Of a stretch of DNA of 64,000 nucleotides, positions 41,652-50,432 are shown one piece after another. Numbering within the stretch: the first letter of the stretch is position 1; the number at the start of each line of letters is the position of its first letter. The notes under the pieces were generated by a model, which saw nothing but the letters and a program-made list of their open reading frames with translations, searched no databases and was not told where the DNA came from. Position numbers and translations under genes: made by a program. Source of the stretch: Collimonas sp. OK607 (GTDB taxonomy: Bacteria; Pseudomonadota; Gammaproteobacteria; Burkholderiales; Burkholderiaceae_D); the NCBI RefSeq assembly GCF_900111995.1, contig NZ_FOKF01000005.1:1-64000 (forward strand). Reading direction: 5' to 3'.

Positions 41652-42182
41652 TTAAGCTACGTTAGAGGTAATGACGCGACTTTCTACCCACGCATCAATA
41701 TCGGAACTCAACCATCCTACGGCTCGAGAACCCAATGACACTGATCGCGGGAAATTCCCACTTTTTATGAATTCGTAGATTGTGCTGCGAGATAGTCCGA
41801 TTTGGACTTTTAACTCTGCCATTCGCAAGATGCGTTTGGACGTGGTGATACGCTTTTTATGAAGCGCGGTTTGAAGTATTTCTGTATAGCGGGATTTTTG
41901 CGGGATGTGGGACGCTCGATCACTATCAGGATCGCCATCGCCACCATCATCGTCATCGCCAGCAGCTCCTGCGGTCGCGCCGTCGCTGCCAGGAGATTCA
42001 ATTGCACAATCAGCCGTTACTGCTGCCGTCGTACCTTTGTATGATGGGCCACCAGCGTGACGAGACATGCATGCGTTATAAATATCACTGCCATACGACC
42101 TTTGGAGCTTAGTCACGGCGCCTTCCCTTTCCAAACCACTTAATAGATTTACCGTGCGCCCGTTTTTACAAATTAATTTCAT
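41652..42182 (-). CDS. AlpA-family regulator with long N-terminal extension
   Basis: The C-terminal 65 residues form an AlpA-type helix-turn-helix domain: AELKVQIGLSRSTIYEFIKS and FPRSVSLGSRAVGWLSSDID. AlpA proteins activate integrase or act in excision of phage P4-like elements. Here the domain follows a 110-residue N-terminal part that includes CKNGRTVNLLSGLEREGAVT, which looks like the Rho-type helix-turn-helix found in some phage regulators, and an acidic Gly/Asp linker (GDDDDGGDGDPDSD). The ATG at 42182 has AGGA six bases upstream; the frame further up to 42248 is not supported. Usual AlpA proteins have only 60-90 residues. Confidence 0.75.
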   Translation of the reverse strand: MKLICKNGRTVNLLSGLEREGAVTKLQRSYGSDIYNACMSRHAGGPSYKGTTAAVTADCAIESPGSDGATAGAAGDDDDGGDGDPDSDRASHIPQKSRYTEILQTALHKKRITTSKRILRMAELKVQIGLSRSTIYEFIKSGNFPRSVSLGSRAVGWLSSDIDAWVESRVITSNVA

Positions 42183-42485
42183 TGCATTTCCTAAAAAATA
42201 AAGCGTCTCGTAACCTCGGCATTGTCCAGCTCTGTCGGGGGACGGCAATTCTAGTCCAGAACTGTCTAGGGGTACAAGTAATAAAATGGGCGGTTTATAT
42301 AGTAATCCTCTCCTCTCTAAACCCGCTGCGTTCCTGCTGCCACTAGATCAGATTGAAAATCTCACCTGCGCGCAACATAAGGAGATTGTCCGCTGGATTC
42401 AGCAGCACAGATAAAGCATAAAGCCGTGGTTCCTTAGTGAGGAAGCGGGTAGAAAACTATCTTGGCCAATCAAATGCGGGCATTC
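42183..42485. other. Intergenic region between AlpA-like gene and integrase
   Basis: About 300 bases without a gene. It must hold the promoter for the replication module on the minus strand. I see no strong terminator or repeat. Confidence 0.4.
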
Positions 42486-43721
42486 TTATGCCGCCTTACC
42501 AAATTGCCCGATTACAACCTTGCGACCTTCATTGATCTGTGCATCCACGAAATTCGCCCATAGTTGCAGAATCTTGCGGCGCTCATCCGCATACTCTGCG
42601 CGGTTATAAACGCCTTTGATTCCTTTGATTGAGTGCGCCAGCGCCTTCTCAATGGCATCGGATGACTGGCCCATTTCATGCAAGTGCGTCGACGCTGTAC
42701 GGCGGAAGTCGTGAATGACGAAATGTTGCACATCGGTATTCATGGCCCTAACTGCGGCATTGAGGGTAGATTTGGCGATTGGTCGATCTTCACAATAGCC
42801 GCGGCGCATTGGCAATATGTAGCGGTCACTATGCGACAGCTGCCACAATTCGGTTAAGAGGGTAATCGCCTGGCTTGATAGGTGTACCCAATGTTCGCGG
42901 TCCTTCTTCATTCGCTCAGCGGGAATGCGCCAGATGCCGGTAACGAAATCAAATTCGGACCACTCGGCCTCGATTAGTTCAGATTTGCGCACCATCGTGA
43001 TGACCAAGAGGTGTAACGCCAACTTTGAAGGGCGCGCCATATCGGATGCATATACGGTGCGCAGCACGCTGCCGATCTCGTCGGGGGTGAGAACGCGCGT
43101 ACGGCTTTGAGGTGTTGCGATAAACCGTGCGACAAGTTGCTGTGCGGGATTGGCTGTGGCTACCTGCCGCGATATCGCGTATTCATACATACGCTTAATG
43201 ACGTTACGAGTGACGAGCGCAGACTGTGGTGAGCCGCGACCCTTGATCCGATCACAGATGGCTAACACGTCGCCTGCTGTTACTTCGGATAGCGCTTTGT
43301 TGCCGATGGCCGGAAATATGTCCTTATCAAGCTGACGCCTCGTGATGGTGCGATAGGACTCCGATTTATGCGCGATCTCTGCTTGATACCAGTAGTCAGC
43401 GAATTCCCGTATAGAGTTAAGCACCTTGGATGTGCCTCGATCTTTCTTGGCGTCTGCGATCGGGGAAACGCCGCTAGCGACAACCTCAGCGTAGCGCCGG
43501 CGCCGCTCACGTGCATCTTGTAGGCCGACCGCTGGATAGTCGCCGATAGTAACAACAGGCTGCTGTTTGCCATGTAGCCGATACCGGTACCGCCAGATCT
43601 TCGCGCCTGATGTCATGATCTCAAGCGTCAAACCTTCACCATCCGAAACGGAATAGCGCTTGGCTTTTGGTTTCAGAGCCTTGATACGAGTGTCATTGAG
43701 TGGGTTGGCAATTTTTGGCAT
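42486..43721 (-). CDS. int: Tyrosine integrase (P4/SGI1-type, DUF4102 arm-binding domain)
   Basis: The 411-residue recombinase has the N-terminal arm-binding domain (KPKAKRYSVSDGEGLTLEIM...YRLHGKQQPVVTIGDYPAVG), a SAM-like core-binding domain and a catalytic domain with all key residues: Arg in TMVRKSELIEAEWSEF, the His-x-x-Arg pair in IHDFRRTAS, His in ALAHSIKG and the nucleophile Tyr in GVYNRAEY. It catalyses integration and excision of the island. The start lies 165 bases from the mnmE end, and AGTACAC/GTGTACT sites surround its promoter region (43726-43779), as expected for self-regulated arm-site binding. Confidence 0.93.
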   Translation of the reverse strand: MPKIANPLNDTRIKALKPKAKRYSVSDGEGLTLEIMTSGAKIWRYRYRLHGKQQPVVTIGDYPAVGLQDARERRRRYAEVVASGVSPIADAKKDRGTSKVLNSIREFADYWYQAEIAHKSESYRTITRRQLDKDIFPAIGNKALSEVTAGDVLAICDRIKGRGSPQSALVTRNVIKRMYEYAISRQVATANPAQQLVARFIATPQSRTRVLTPDEIGSVLRTVYASDMARPSKLALHLLVITMVRKSELIEAEWSEFDFVTGIWRIPAERMKKDREHWVHLSSQAITLLTELWQLSHSDRYILPMRRGYCEDRPIAKSTLNAAVRAMNTDVQHFVIHDFRRTASTHLHEMGQSSDAIEKALAHSIKGIKGVYNRAEYADERRKILQLWANFVDAQINEGRKVVIGQFGKAA

Positions 43722-43752
43722 TTTGAGTACACGGTAAAAAATATCGCAAGAT

Positions 43753-43779
43753 TTGTGTACTCAAGTGTGTACTTAAAAC
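43753..43779 (+). repeat. Right 27-bp island end repeat with paired GTGTACT sites
   Basis: GTGTACT occurs at 43755-43761 and 43767-43773, 12 bases apart, followed by TAAAAC; an inverted AGTACAC lies at 43726-43732. The unit matches the left repeat at 26161-26187 with three mismatches. It sits upstream of the integrase start. Confidence 0.7.
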
Positions 43780-43886
43780 CACTGGATGTCAACGGACGGC
43801 TTCGGACGTCACAGGGCATTTACCTTATACTTTATGAGGCTTTTAAGGTGTTTTGTGGATGTCGTTGGACGTTATTGGATAACTGT

Positions 43887-43904
43887 TTATTTTCCGATAC
43901 AAAA
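43887..43904 (-). other. Candidate attachment core at the mnmE 3' end
   Basis: The last 18 bases of mnmE on its coding strand, TTTTGTATCGGAAAATAA, correspond in position and pattern to the SGI1-type attachment core TTCTGTATTGGkAAGTAA. The gene end is intact, as expected when integration restores it. Confidence 0.55.
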
Positions 43905-45284
43905 CCGAGAAAAAATCACCCCCAGCAAATCATCCGGCGTAAACGCCCCGGTAATACTGCTGAGCTTGTCCTGCGCCAGCCGCAACTCTTCCGCAAACAA
44001 ATCAAGCGACTGATCGTTGACGCGGTTGTCGAGCGACGCGTGCTGATCGGCAATATCCAGATGATCCCGCGCTGCCTTAAGCGCAATCAAATGCCGCTCG
44101 CGGGCCAGGTAACGCGATTCGCCGGTTTGCTGCCAGCCGGCGATGCGTAGCAACTCTCCACGCAGCAGGTCGATACCAAGATGGTCGGTAGCTGACAGGT
44201 AAATATGGGTAGCGTCGTTCATCACATCGACCGCAGGCCGGTGGCCGGACTGGTCGATCTTGTTCCAGATGCGGATGATCGGCGCGCTGTTCGGGAAGCG
44301 GGCGACGATTTTTTCATCCGCCAGCGACGGGCCGTGATTGGCGTCCAGCATGTGCAGGATTACATCGGCGCTGGCCACTGCGGCCCAGGTACGCTCGATG
44401 CCGATCCGTTCCACTTCGTCGTTGGCATCTTCGGCTTCGCGGATGCCGGCGGTGTCGATGATGTTGAGCGGGATGCCTTCCAGCTGGATGGTTTCAGTTA
44501 CCTTGTCGCGGGTGGTGCCGGCGATCGGCGTGACAATGGCGACATCGGATCCGGCCAGCACATTCAGCAAGGACGATTTACCGACATTCGGCTGGCCCGC
44601 CAGCACAATGTTCAAGCCATCGCGCAGCAAAGCACCCTGCGCGGCCTGGCTGAACACGTTATCCAGCGTACTGCGAATATTCGCCAACTGGCCGCGCGCA
44701 TCGGATTTCTCCAGGAAGTCGATTTCCTCTTCCGGAAAGTCCAGCGTCGCTTCAACCAGCATGCGCAGATTGGTAACCTGCCCTACCAAGGCGTGGATCA
44801 CTTTGGAAAACGCGCCGGACAACGATTCCGAAGCAGATTTGGCAGCCGCCTCGGTGGACGCTTCAATCAAGTCGGCCACCGCTTCAGCCTGGGCCAGATC
44901 CAGCTTGTCGTTGATAAACGCACGTTGCGTGAATTCGCCCGGCTCCGCCATCCGCAGTCCGATATCTGCACCTGCCTCCAGGCAGCGAGTCAGCAGCATC
45001 TGCAACACCACCGGGCCGCCATGGCCTTGCAGCTCCAGCACGTCCTCGCCGGTATAGGAATGCGGCGCCTTGAAATAGATCGCCAGCCCCTGGTCGATGA
45101 CACTGCCGTCGGTATTCTTGAAAGGCAGATAGGTGGCGTGGCGCGGGGTCAGCTTGCTTTCCGGAACGCCGCAAACGGCTTCAATCAGGGAGCCCAGCTG
45201 CTTGCCGGAAATACGGACTACGCCAATGCCGCCGCGTCCTGGTGCGGTGGCAATTGCGGCGATGGGAGAGGAATCGAAAGACAT
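43887..45284 (-). CDS. mnmE: tRNA-modifying GTPase MnmE
   Basis: MnmE works with MnmG to place the carboxymethylaminomethyl group on U34 of certain tRNAs. The 465-residue protein has the folate-binding N-terminal domain ([20 protein letters not shown]), the helical domain and the inserted G domain (G1 [13 protein letters not shown]2 region IAGTTRD, G3 DTAG, G4 NKID) and ends in the catalytic FCIGK with its Cys. Length and ends are normal. It is the last gene of the rpmH-rnpA-yidD-yidC-mnmE run, separated from yidC by a terminator. Its 3' end is the insertion point of the island. Confidence 0.95.
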   Translation of the reverse strand: MSFDSSPIAAIATAPGRGGIGVVRISGKQLGSLIEAVCGVPESKLTPRHATYLPFKNTDGSVIDQGLAIYFKAPHSYTGEDVLELQGHGGPVVLQMLLTRCLEAGADIGLRMAEPGEFTQRAFINDKLDLAQAEAVADLIEASTEAAAKSASESLSGAFSKVIHALVGQVTNLRMLVEATLDFPEEEIDFLEKSDARGQLANIRSTLDNVFSQAAQGALLRDGLNIVLAGQPNVGKSSLLNVLAGSDVAIVTPIAGTTRDKVTETIQLEGIPLNIIDTAGIREAEDANDEVERIGIERTWAAVASADVILHMLDANHGPSLADEKIVARFPNSAPIIRIWNKIDQSGHRPAVDVMNDATHIYLSATDHLGIDLLRGELLRIAGWQQTGESRYLARERHLIALKAARDHLDIADQHASLDNRVNDQSLDLFAEELRLAQDKLSSITGAFTPDDLLGVIFSRFCIGK

Positions 45285-45346
45285 GGAATTATTCTACGAG
45301 GGTTGTTGGATAATAGAAACAACGATAAGCAAATGGCCACAAAAAA

Positions 45347-45371
45347 GCCCGTGAATTTTTAATTCACGGGC
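45347..45371. terminator. Bidirectional hairpin terminator between yidC and mnmE
   Basis: GCCCGTGAATT and AATTCACGGGC pair perfectly around TTT, with A and T runs on the two sides. It ends the yidC transcript, so mnmE probably has its own promoter between 45285 and 45346. Confidence 0.85.
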
Positions 45372-45399
45372 TTTTTTACGACAATCGGTATATCCGATT

Positions 45400-47094
45400 T
45401 TAAGCCTTGGCCGGACCTGCACCCATCTTGCGGGTAATCACCCACTGCTGTGCAATCGACAGCACGTTGTTGGTGACCCAGTACAGCACCAGGCCGGACG
45501 GGAAGAAGAAGAACATGACCGAGAAAATCAGCGGCATGAACATCATCACCTTGGCTTGCATCGGATCCGGCGGAGTCGGATTCAACTTGGTCTGGATGAA
45601 CATCGAAATCGCCATCACAACCGGCAAGATGTAGAACGGATCCGGTGCTGCCAGATCGTGGATCCAGCCCAGCCACGGTGCGTTACGGATTTCGACGCTG
45701 GCCAGCAACACCCAGTACAGCGAGATGAACACCGGAATCTGCACCACGATCGGCAGGCAGCCGCCGAGCGGGTTGATCTTCTCGGTCTTGTACAGCTCCA
45801 TCATGGCCTGGTTCATCTTTTGCGGTTCGGATTTGAAACGCTCGCGGATCGACGTCATCTTAGGCGTGACCAGTTTCATCTTGGCCATGCTGCGATAGCT
45901 GGCAGCCGACAATGGGAAGAACGCCAGTTTGATCAGCACGGTCAGCGCGATGATGGTCCAGCCCCAGTTGCCGAGGACTTTGTGGATTTGCGTCATCAGC
46001 CAGAAAATCGGCTTGGCGATGATTGTCAGCCAGCCATAATCCTTGACCAGTTCCAGGCCAGGAGCAATAGCTTCCAGGTCAGCCTGCACTTCCGGACCGG
46101 AATACAGACGCGCATCCATAGTTACGCTGGCGCCCGGAGCAATCGTGCCCAGCGGCAGGATGTTGCCGACTGCATACAGGTTAGTAGCGATCTTCTTGGT
46201 GAAGATTTCGCGCGGCGCCTTGTCTTGCGGAATGAACGCGGAGACAAAGTAATGCTGGATCAGTGCAAACCAGCCGTCGTCAGACTTGGTTGCATGGTCG
46301 GCTTTGCCGCTTTCGATCTTGTCGAAGGCAAACTTCTGGAACTTGCTGGCATCGGTATACACCGAGGCGCCAGTGAAGGTGTGCACAAAACGCTGTTCGC
46401 CTTCTGGTGCATTGCCGTCACGCACCAGTTGCAAGTACAGCGAAGGCGACACTGGCGCGGCGCTGTCGTTGGTAACTGTGTGCTTGATGTCGATCGAGTA
46501 ATCGCCGCGCTTGAAGGTGTAGGTCTTGGTCAGCTTGACGCCGCCTTCGGTCGATTCCAGCACCAGCTGCACCTGGTTGCCGTTGTCCATAGTGCGGGCG
46601 CCCGGCAAGGCCGTGAATGGCGACTTGTGGTTAGGGAAAGGACCGCCGATCAGGCCGGTTTCAGCCAGATAGGTACGGATCGCGCTGTGGTCGAACAACA
46701 CCAGGTTCTTGGTCGGATCGACCGTGTCCTTGTGGTGCAACAGTTCCAGGCGTGTCAGTTCACCGCCAACCGTATCGATGTCAGCTTTGACGACATCGGT
46801 AGTGATGGTGATGATTTGGCCTTTGGTGTCCGCCGCAGTGGCAGGCACGGCGCTAGCCGATGCACCGGCGGCGCCGGTGACAGCAGATGCTGCAGAAGCT
46901 TGCGGCACCGAAGTGCTGGCGTCGGCTGACGCAACAGCGCTGGCAGAGCCGGCAGGACCGGTTACAGCCGGCACAGTCTGGTTAGCACTTGGGAAGAACA
47001 ATGACGGCTGGCCGTTATGGCGCTGCCATTGATCCCAAAGGAACAACAGCGAAACCGAAAATACAACCCACAGGACGGTACGTTTGATATCCAT
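45400..47094 (-). CDS. yidC: Membrane protein insertase YidC
   Basis: YidC inserts and folds inner-membrane proteins alone or with SecYEG. The 564-residue protein has the N-terminal signal-anchor ([20 protein letters not shown]), an Ala/Ser/Val-rich linker, the large periplasmic beta-sandwich domain (about residues 90-345) and five C-terminal membrane segments, including [17 protein letters not shown] and the hydrophilic groove region [20 protein letters not shown]. The end has a basic tail. It lies directly downstream of yidD, as in most proteobacteria. Confidence 0.95.
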   Translation of the reverse strand: MDIKRTVLWVVFSVSLLFLWDQWQRHNGQPSLFFPSANQTVPAVTGPAGSASAVASADASTSVPQASAASAVTGAAGASASAVPATAADTKGQIITITTDVVKADIDTVGGELTRLELLHHKDTVDPTKNLVLFDHSAIRTYLAETGLIGGPFPNHKSPFTALPGARTMDNGNQVQLVLESTEGGVKLTKTYTFKRGDYSIDIKHTVTNDSAAPVSPSLYLQLVRDGNAPEGEQRFVHTFTGASVYTDASKFQKFAFDKIESGKADHATKSDDGWFALIQHYFVSAFIPQDKAPREIFTKKIATNLYAVGNILPLGTIAPGASVTMDARLYSGPEVQADLEAIAPGLELVKDYGWLTIIAKPIFWLMTQIHKVLGNWGWTIIALTVLIKLAFFPLSAASYRSMAKMKLVTPKMTSIRERFKSEPQKMNQAMMELYKTEKINPLGGCLPIVVQIPVFISLYWVLLASVEIRNAPWLGWIHDLAAPDPFYILPVVMAISMFIQTKLNPTPPDPMQAKVMMFMPLIFSVMFFFFPSGLVLYWVTNNVLSIAQQWVITRKMGAGPAKA

Positions 47095-47113
47095 AAGAGT
47101 ATTTATCTATGAT

Positions 47114-47398
47114 TCAGGAATGGCCGCAACCACACGATCGGGAAACCGATGCGGGTTTGGTTGCAGAGGGAGATGTGGATGACTGGTGTGGCGGAACCGG
47201 ATCGAGTCCGCCTGCATGCCACGGATGGCATTTGCACAGGCGACGTCCGGCCAGCATGCTGCCCTTCAGGGCGCCATGCGTGCGGATAGCTTCGGCTGCG
47301 TAATCGGAGCAGCTGGGATAAAAACGGCAATTCTGTCCCAGAAACGGGCTGATGCCCAGTTTGTAGAGGCGCAACAGGAACAGTAGAGGCATTTTCAT
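47114..47398 (-). CDS. yidD: Membrane protein insertion efficiency factor YidD
   Basis: The 94-residue protein has the YidD core [20 protein letters not shown] followed by [11 protein letters not shown] with conserved Cys, and [20 protein letters not shown]. It aids YidC-dependent insertion at the inner face of the membrane. ATG codons at 47398 and 47392 are both possible. The C-terminus (after DPVPPH) is longer and more variable than in short family members. It lies between rnpA and yidC in the conserved order. Confidence 0.9.
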   Translation of the reverse strand: MKMPLLFLLRLYKLGISPFLGQNCRFYPSCSDYAAEAIRTHGALKGSMLAGRRLCKCHPWHAGGLDPVPPHQSSTSPSATKPASVSRSCGCGHS

Positions 47399-47518
47399 GA
47401 CAGCTTTTTTCCTTCTTCTTCCGGGCCTGGACTATGGGCTAGTGCTATCTATAGCCAGGCTGGAACAATACAAGCCCTGAAATTATCGATACAAATACGA
47501 CGTTACAAGGCTGCACTG

Positions 47519-47935
47519 CTACGGCGTACCAGCCGCCAGACGTTGCGAGGCGAACAACTGCTTTAGTTCGCCATGTAGCTCTCGCTTCAAGCGCGCAGTC
47601 GTAGCCGGGCCTGCTTTGGTGTTTACCGGTTTGGATAAACGCACAACGCAGTCGATTGGCGGCAATGGTGTCAGACGAAACAACTCACGCGTAACCCGTT
47701 TTACCGTGTTACGCGTCACAGCGCGTGGTGCCAGCCGTTTTGCCGCCACTACGCCCAGACGGGCATGCGGCAGCGCATTAAGGCGGGTATACAACACGAA
47801 ATGCGCCGTTCTAAAGACAGGGCGCAAACGAAAAACGGATGAAAATTCATCCGTTTTAACGATGCGCCGTTTACGTGCAAAGTCTTGGACGCAGTTTTCG
47901 CACTTCTTTAAACGGTCGTCTGAATTCTCTGTCAC
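47519..47935 (-). CDS. rnpA: Ribonuclease P protein component
   Basis: RnpA is the protein subunit of RNase P, which cuts the 5' leader from pre-tRNA. The 138-residue protein has the family blocks RIVKTDEFSSVFR, RLGVVAAKRLAPRAV and the RNR-type motif TRNTVKRVTRELFR. An N-terminal extension of about 18 residues (MTENSDDRLKKCENC...) precedes the usual start of the fold, so initiation at a later codon is possible. It follows rpmH by 31 bases. Confidence 0.92.
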   Translation of the reverse strand: MTENSDDRLKKCENCVQDFARKRRIVKTDEFSSVFRLRPVFRTAHFVLYTRLNALPHARLGVVAAKRLAPRAVTRNTVKRVTRELFRLTPLPPIDCVVRLSKPVNTKAGPATTARLKRELHGELKQLFASQRLAAGTP

Positions 47936-47966
47936 GCAAGCAACGCTTTAAGCGTCAGGCTTGAGA

Positions 47967-48101
47967 TTAAGCTGCCAGACGCTTGCGGCCTTTGGCGCGA
48001 CGTGCATTGAGCACAGCGCGGCCACCGCGGGTTGCCATACGGGCGCGGAAGCCGTGAGTACGCTTACGGCGCACGACGGAAGGTTGGTAAGTACGTTTCA
48101 T
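47967..48101 (-). CDS. rpmH: Large ribosomal subunit protein bL34
   Basis: The 44-residue, very basic protein [20 protein letters not shown]... is bL34, with the invariant KRTYQPS start and the GRKRL end. It is read leftward from ATG 48101 to TAA 47967. It is the first gene of the operon going left from the origin. Confidence 0.97.
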   Translation of the reverse strand: MKRTYQPSVVRRKRTHGFRARMATRGGRAVLNARRAKGRKRLAA

Positions 48102-48701
48102 GTTGGTCTCGCTAATCAGCAAAAATAAATCGGATCTTCACACTCAGAGCGCTGGGTTTTTACCCTTTCGCCATTGGATCTGAGCCTGGTCGCCACGGTT
48201 TCGAATAACGAAATCGGGACAAGTACAGAGAGCAGTCAACACGCAAACCGGCAATTCAGCGGACAGTGAACCTTGAATTAGAACCCATTTTCTGCTTGTT
48301 TGTCAATCACTTAGCGGTTTTTTACACTTAGGCTTTTTACTTTAATAGTCGGTATTAATTGGCCGTGCCTGTGGATAACTTGCGCCGGCAAGGGTAGAAT
48401 AGCGGCTTATGTGTGGCACGCCCGCCAGTTATGCATTGCTCAGTAGTACGAAATTCATTACTGAACCCAGCGTGCAATAAAAATAACGGGGGGTTGTTGG
48501 ATTTAGGTCATCGAAGCGAAAAAATAGCTGGGCGAGGCCAGATTTTGCCGTGATCGAAGCGTCAATAGCGAGCTATTGACCGAGAGCGCGGTGAAATATG
48601 GGCCGGCCAGCTGTTTTTGCAGCCGATTATCCTAAGTCCAACAACCCCCTCAGCCAGGGCGTAAAGAACCTCATCCCGCACACCTTCACATAGAACGATT
48701 C
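48102..48701. other. Origin-side intergenic region upstream of dnaA, with DnaA box
   Basis: The 600-base gap between the divergent rpmH and dnaA genes holds an A+T-rich tract (about 48295-48360, with TTTTTTACACTTAGGCTTTTTACTTTAA-like sequence), a perfect DnaA box TGTGGATAA at 48370-48378, and a 162-base inverted-repeat element at 48488-48649. Divergent rpmH/dnaA with such boxes is the usual site of oriC or of half of a split oriC. A strand-skew switch would confirm it. Confidence 0.65.
48488..48649. repeat. 162-bp inverted-repeat element just upstream of dnaA
   Basis: The left arm (48488-48531, starting GGGGGGTTGTTGGATTTAGG) and the right arm (48607-48649, ending CCTAAGTCCAACAACCCCC) pair over about 42 bases with a few mismatches. 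The loop contains a perfect 8-2-8 palindrome, TCAATAGC-GA-GCTATTGA (48562-48579). The element ends 52 bases before the dnaA start codon. It could be a mobile MITE-like sequence or a structured leader of dnaA. Confidence 0.7.
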
Positions 48702-50138
48702 ATGGAAAATTTCTGGCAGAGCTGCTCTACCCAGTTGGAGCAGGAATTGACGCCTCAACAATTTAGCGCGTGGATAAAACCACTGGCGCCACTCGATTAC
48801 GAGGATGGGCGGTTGCGCATAGCTGCGCCGAATCGCTTTAAGCTGGATTGGGTCAAAACACAATTTGCAAGCCGCATCACGACCCTGGCGCACCAATATT
48901 GGGAAGCGCCGATCGAAGTGGTGTTCGTGCTCGATCCACGCAAGTCGACCGCAGCACCGGCCAGCTCCAGCATGCCGGTCGCTATTAATAATAGTAACAA
49001 TAGCGAACAGTCGAGCGGCCAGTCGTCCGCTGCCAGTGGTGGCAGTTATGGCAACAGCAACTTCGATCGCCTGCCGGAAGTGCAGACCGAGAACAGTGCC
49101 GTCAGCGCCCGGCGCGATCAGTCACGTATCAATACGGCACTCAGTTTTGACAGTTTCGTAACCGGTAAAGCCAATCAACTGGCACGGGCGGCAGCTATCC
49201 AGGTGGCGAATAATCCGGGTGTTTCCTACAATCCGCTGTTCTTGTATGGCGGTGTCGGGCTCGGTAAAACCCATCTGATCCACGCCATCGGCAATCAGCT
49301 GCTGGCCGACAATCCGAACTCCAAGATTCGCTACATTCACGCAGAACAGTACGTTCGCGACGTAGTGACCGCTTACCAACGTAAGGGTTTTGACGATTTC
49401 AAGCGTTATTACCACTCGCTTGATTTGCTGCTGATCGATGATATCCAGTTCTTCGGCGGCAAGAGTCGCACCCAGGAAGAATTCTTCTACGCATTCGAAG
49501 CGCTGATTGCCGCAAAGAAACAAATCATCATCACCAGCGACACCTATCCAAAAGAAATCACAGGCATGGATGACCGCCTGATTTCGCGTTTCGACTCCGG
49601 CCTGACGGTGGCCATCGAGCCGCCGGAACTGGAAATGCGGGTAGCGATTCTGCTTAAAAAAGCAGCATCGGAAGGCGTCACCTTCTCCGATGACGTCGCG
49701 TTTTTTGTTGCCAAACATTTACGTTCCAACGTCCGTGAGCTGGAAGGCGCACTGCGCAAGATTCTTGCTTACTCACGTTTCCATGGCAAAGATATCAGCA
49801 TCGATGTTGTCAAAGATGCATTGAAAGATTTGCTGTCGGTGCAGAACCGGCAGATCTCCGTCGAGAACATCCAGAAAACCGTTGCCGACTTTTTCAACAT
49901 CAAAGTTGCCGATATGTACTCGAAAAAGCGGCCGGCCAATATCGCCCGTCCGCGCCAGATCGCTATGTATCTAGCCAAAGAGTTGACCCAGAAGAGCTTG
50001 CCGGAAATCGGCGAATTGTTCGGTGGCCGCGATCACACCACTGTGTTGCACGCAGTCCGCAAGATCGCCGGCGACCGTACCAAGAATCCAGAGTGCAACC
50101 ATGAGTTGCACGTGCTGGAACAAACGCTCAAGGGCTGA
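48702..50138 (+). CDS. dnaA: Chromosomal replication initiator DnaA
   Basis: DnaA binds DnaA boxes at oriC, melts the origin and loads DnaB. The 478-residue protein has domain I ([20 protein letters not shown]), a flexible Ser/Asn-rich domain II (about residues 85-140), the AAA+ domain with Walker [17 protein letters not shown] and Walker [13 protein letters not shown], and the C-terminal DNA-binding domain with the signature [15 protein letters not shown]. Length and ends are normal. No strong ribosome-binding site precedes the ATG, as is common for dnaA. Confidence 0.97.
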   Translation: MENFWQSCSTQLEQELTPQQFSAWIKPLAPLDYEDGRLRIAAPNRFKLDWVKTQFASRITTLAHQYWEAPIEVVFVLDPRKSTAAPASSSMPVAINNSNNSEQSSGQSSAASGGSYGNSNFDRLPEVQTENSAVSARRDQSRINTALSFDSFVTGKANQLARAAAIQVANNPGVSYNPLFLYGGVGLGKTHLIHAIGNQLLADNPNSKIRYIHAEQYVRDVVTAYQRKGFDDFKRYYHSLDLLLIDDIQFFGGKSRTQEEFFYAFEALIAAKKQIIITSDTYPKEITGMDDRLISRFDSGLTVAIEPPELEMRVAILLKKAASEGVTFSDDVAFFVAKHLRSNVRELEGALRKILAYSRFHGKDISIDVVKDALKDLLSVQNRQISVENIQKTVADFFNIKVADMYSKKRPANIARPRQIAMYLAKELTQKSLPEIGELFGGRDHTTVLHAVRKIAGDRTKNPECNHELHVLEQTLKG

Positions 50139-50432
50139 TTTCAAGAGTGCCTTATCCACAGCCAGGGTTGCCTGCAATCCTGTGGATAAGTTTGGATAGG
50201 GCAATTTTGAAAATCGGTTGCAAGTGTGGTTTTTTTGTCGCTACGCCAAAATAAAGATGTTCTGGTGGAAACTATAAAAAAACCTGAAACTGGCGCAGAT
50301 TTACCTGCTTTATGAGTCGTTGGCAGTCGAATTAAGTTACATTTATAGACTGCTTGAAAGTATTCGCAAAGTAATAAGCAAAGCATGCCAGCAAGCGGCA
50401 ATATTTGATTTTTAAATAACAAGGATATAGCT
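50139..50432. other. dnaA-dnaN intergenic region with two DnaA boxes
   Basis: Two perfect boxes lie 20 bases apart in opposite orientation: TTATCCACA at 50152-50160 and TGTGGATAA at 50181-50189. A+T-rich sequence follows (50195-50430). Together with the box upstream of dnaA this suggests a bipartite origin or dnaA/dnaN autoregulation. Confidence 0.65.

Larger units (their letters stand above)
26089..43904. mobile_element. Integrated genomic island at the 3' end of mnmE (about 17.8 kb)
   Basis: A tyrosine integrase gene starts 165 bases from the end of mnmE and reads away from it. The last bases of mnmE (minus strand TTTTGTATCGGAAAATAA) have a degenerate partner on the minus strand at 26089-26104 (TTCTGTATCGAAATA). 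Inside these ends lie 27-bp direct repeats differing at three positions (26161-26187 and 43753-43779). Genes between are island-like: AlpA-type regulator, DUF927 ATPase, resolvase, nucleases, lipoproteins, unknown proteins and a pseudogene. The layout is like SGI1-type elements, which use the trmE/mnmE end as attachment site. No capsid or conjugation genes are present, so it is a satellite- or IME-like element. Exact ends are inferred. Confidence 0.72.

Noticed and set aside
45556-46929. 457-codon open frame opposite yidC
   Set aside because: It lies wholly antisense to a certain yidC gene; such long mirror frames arise from codon bias in G+C-rich DNA, and its residues (many His, Gln, Arg, Asp) are not protein-like.
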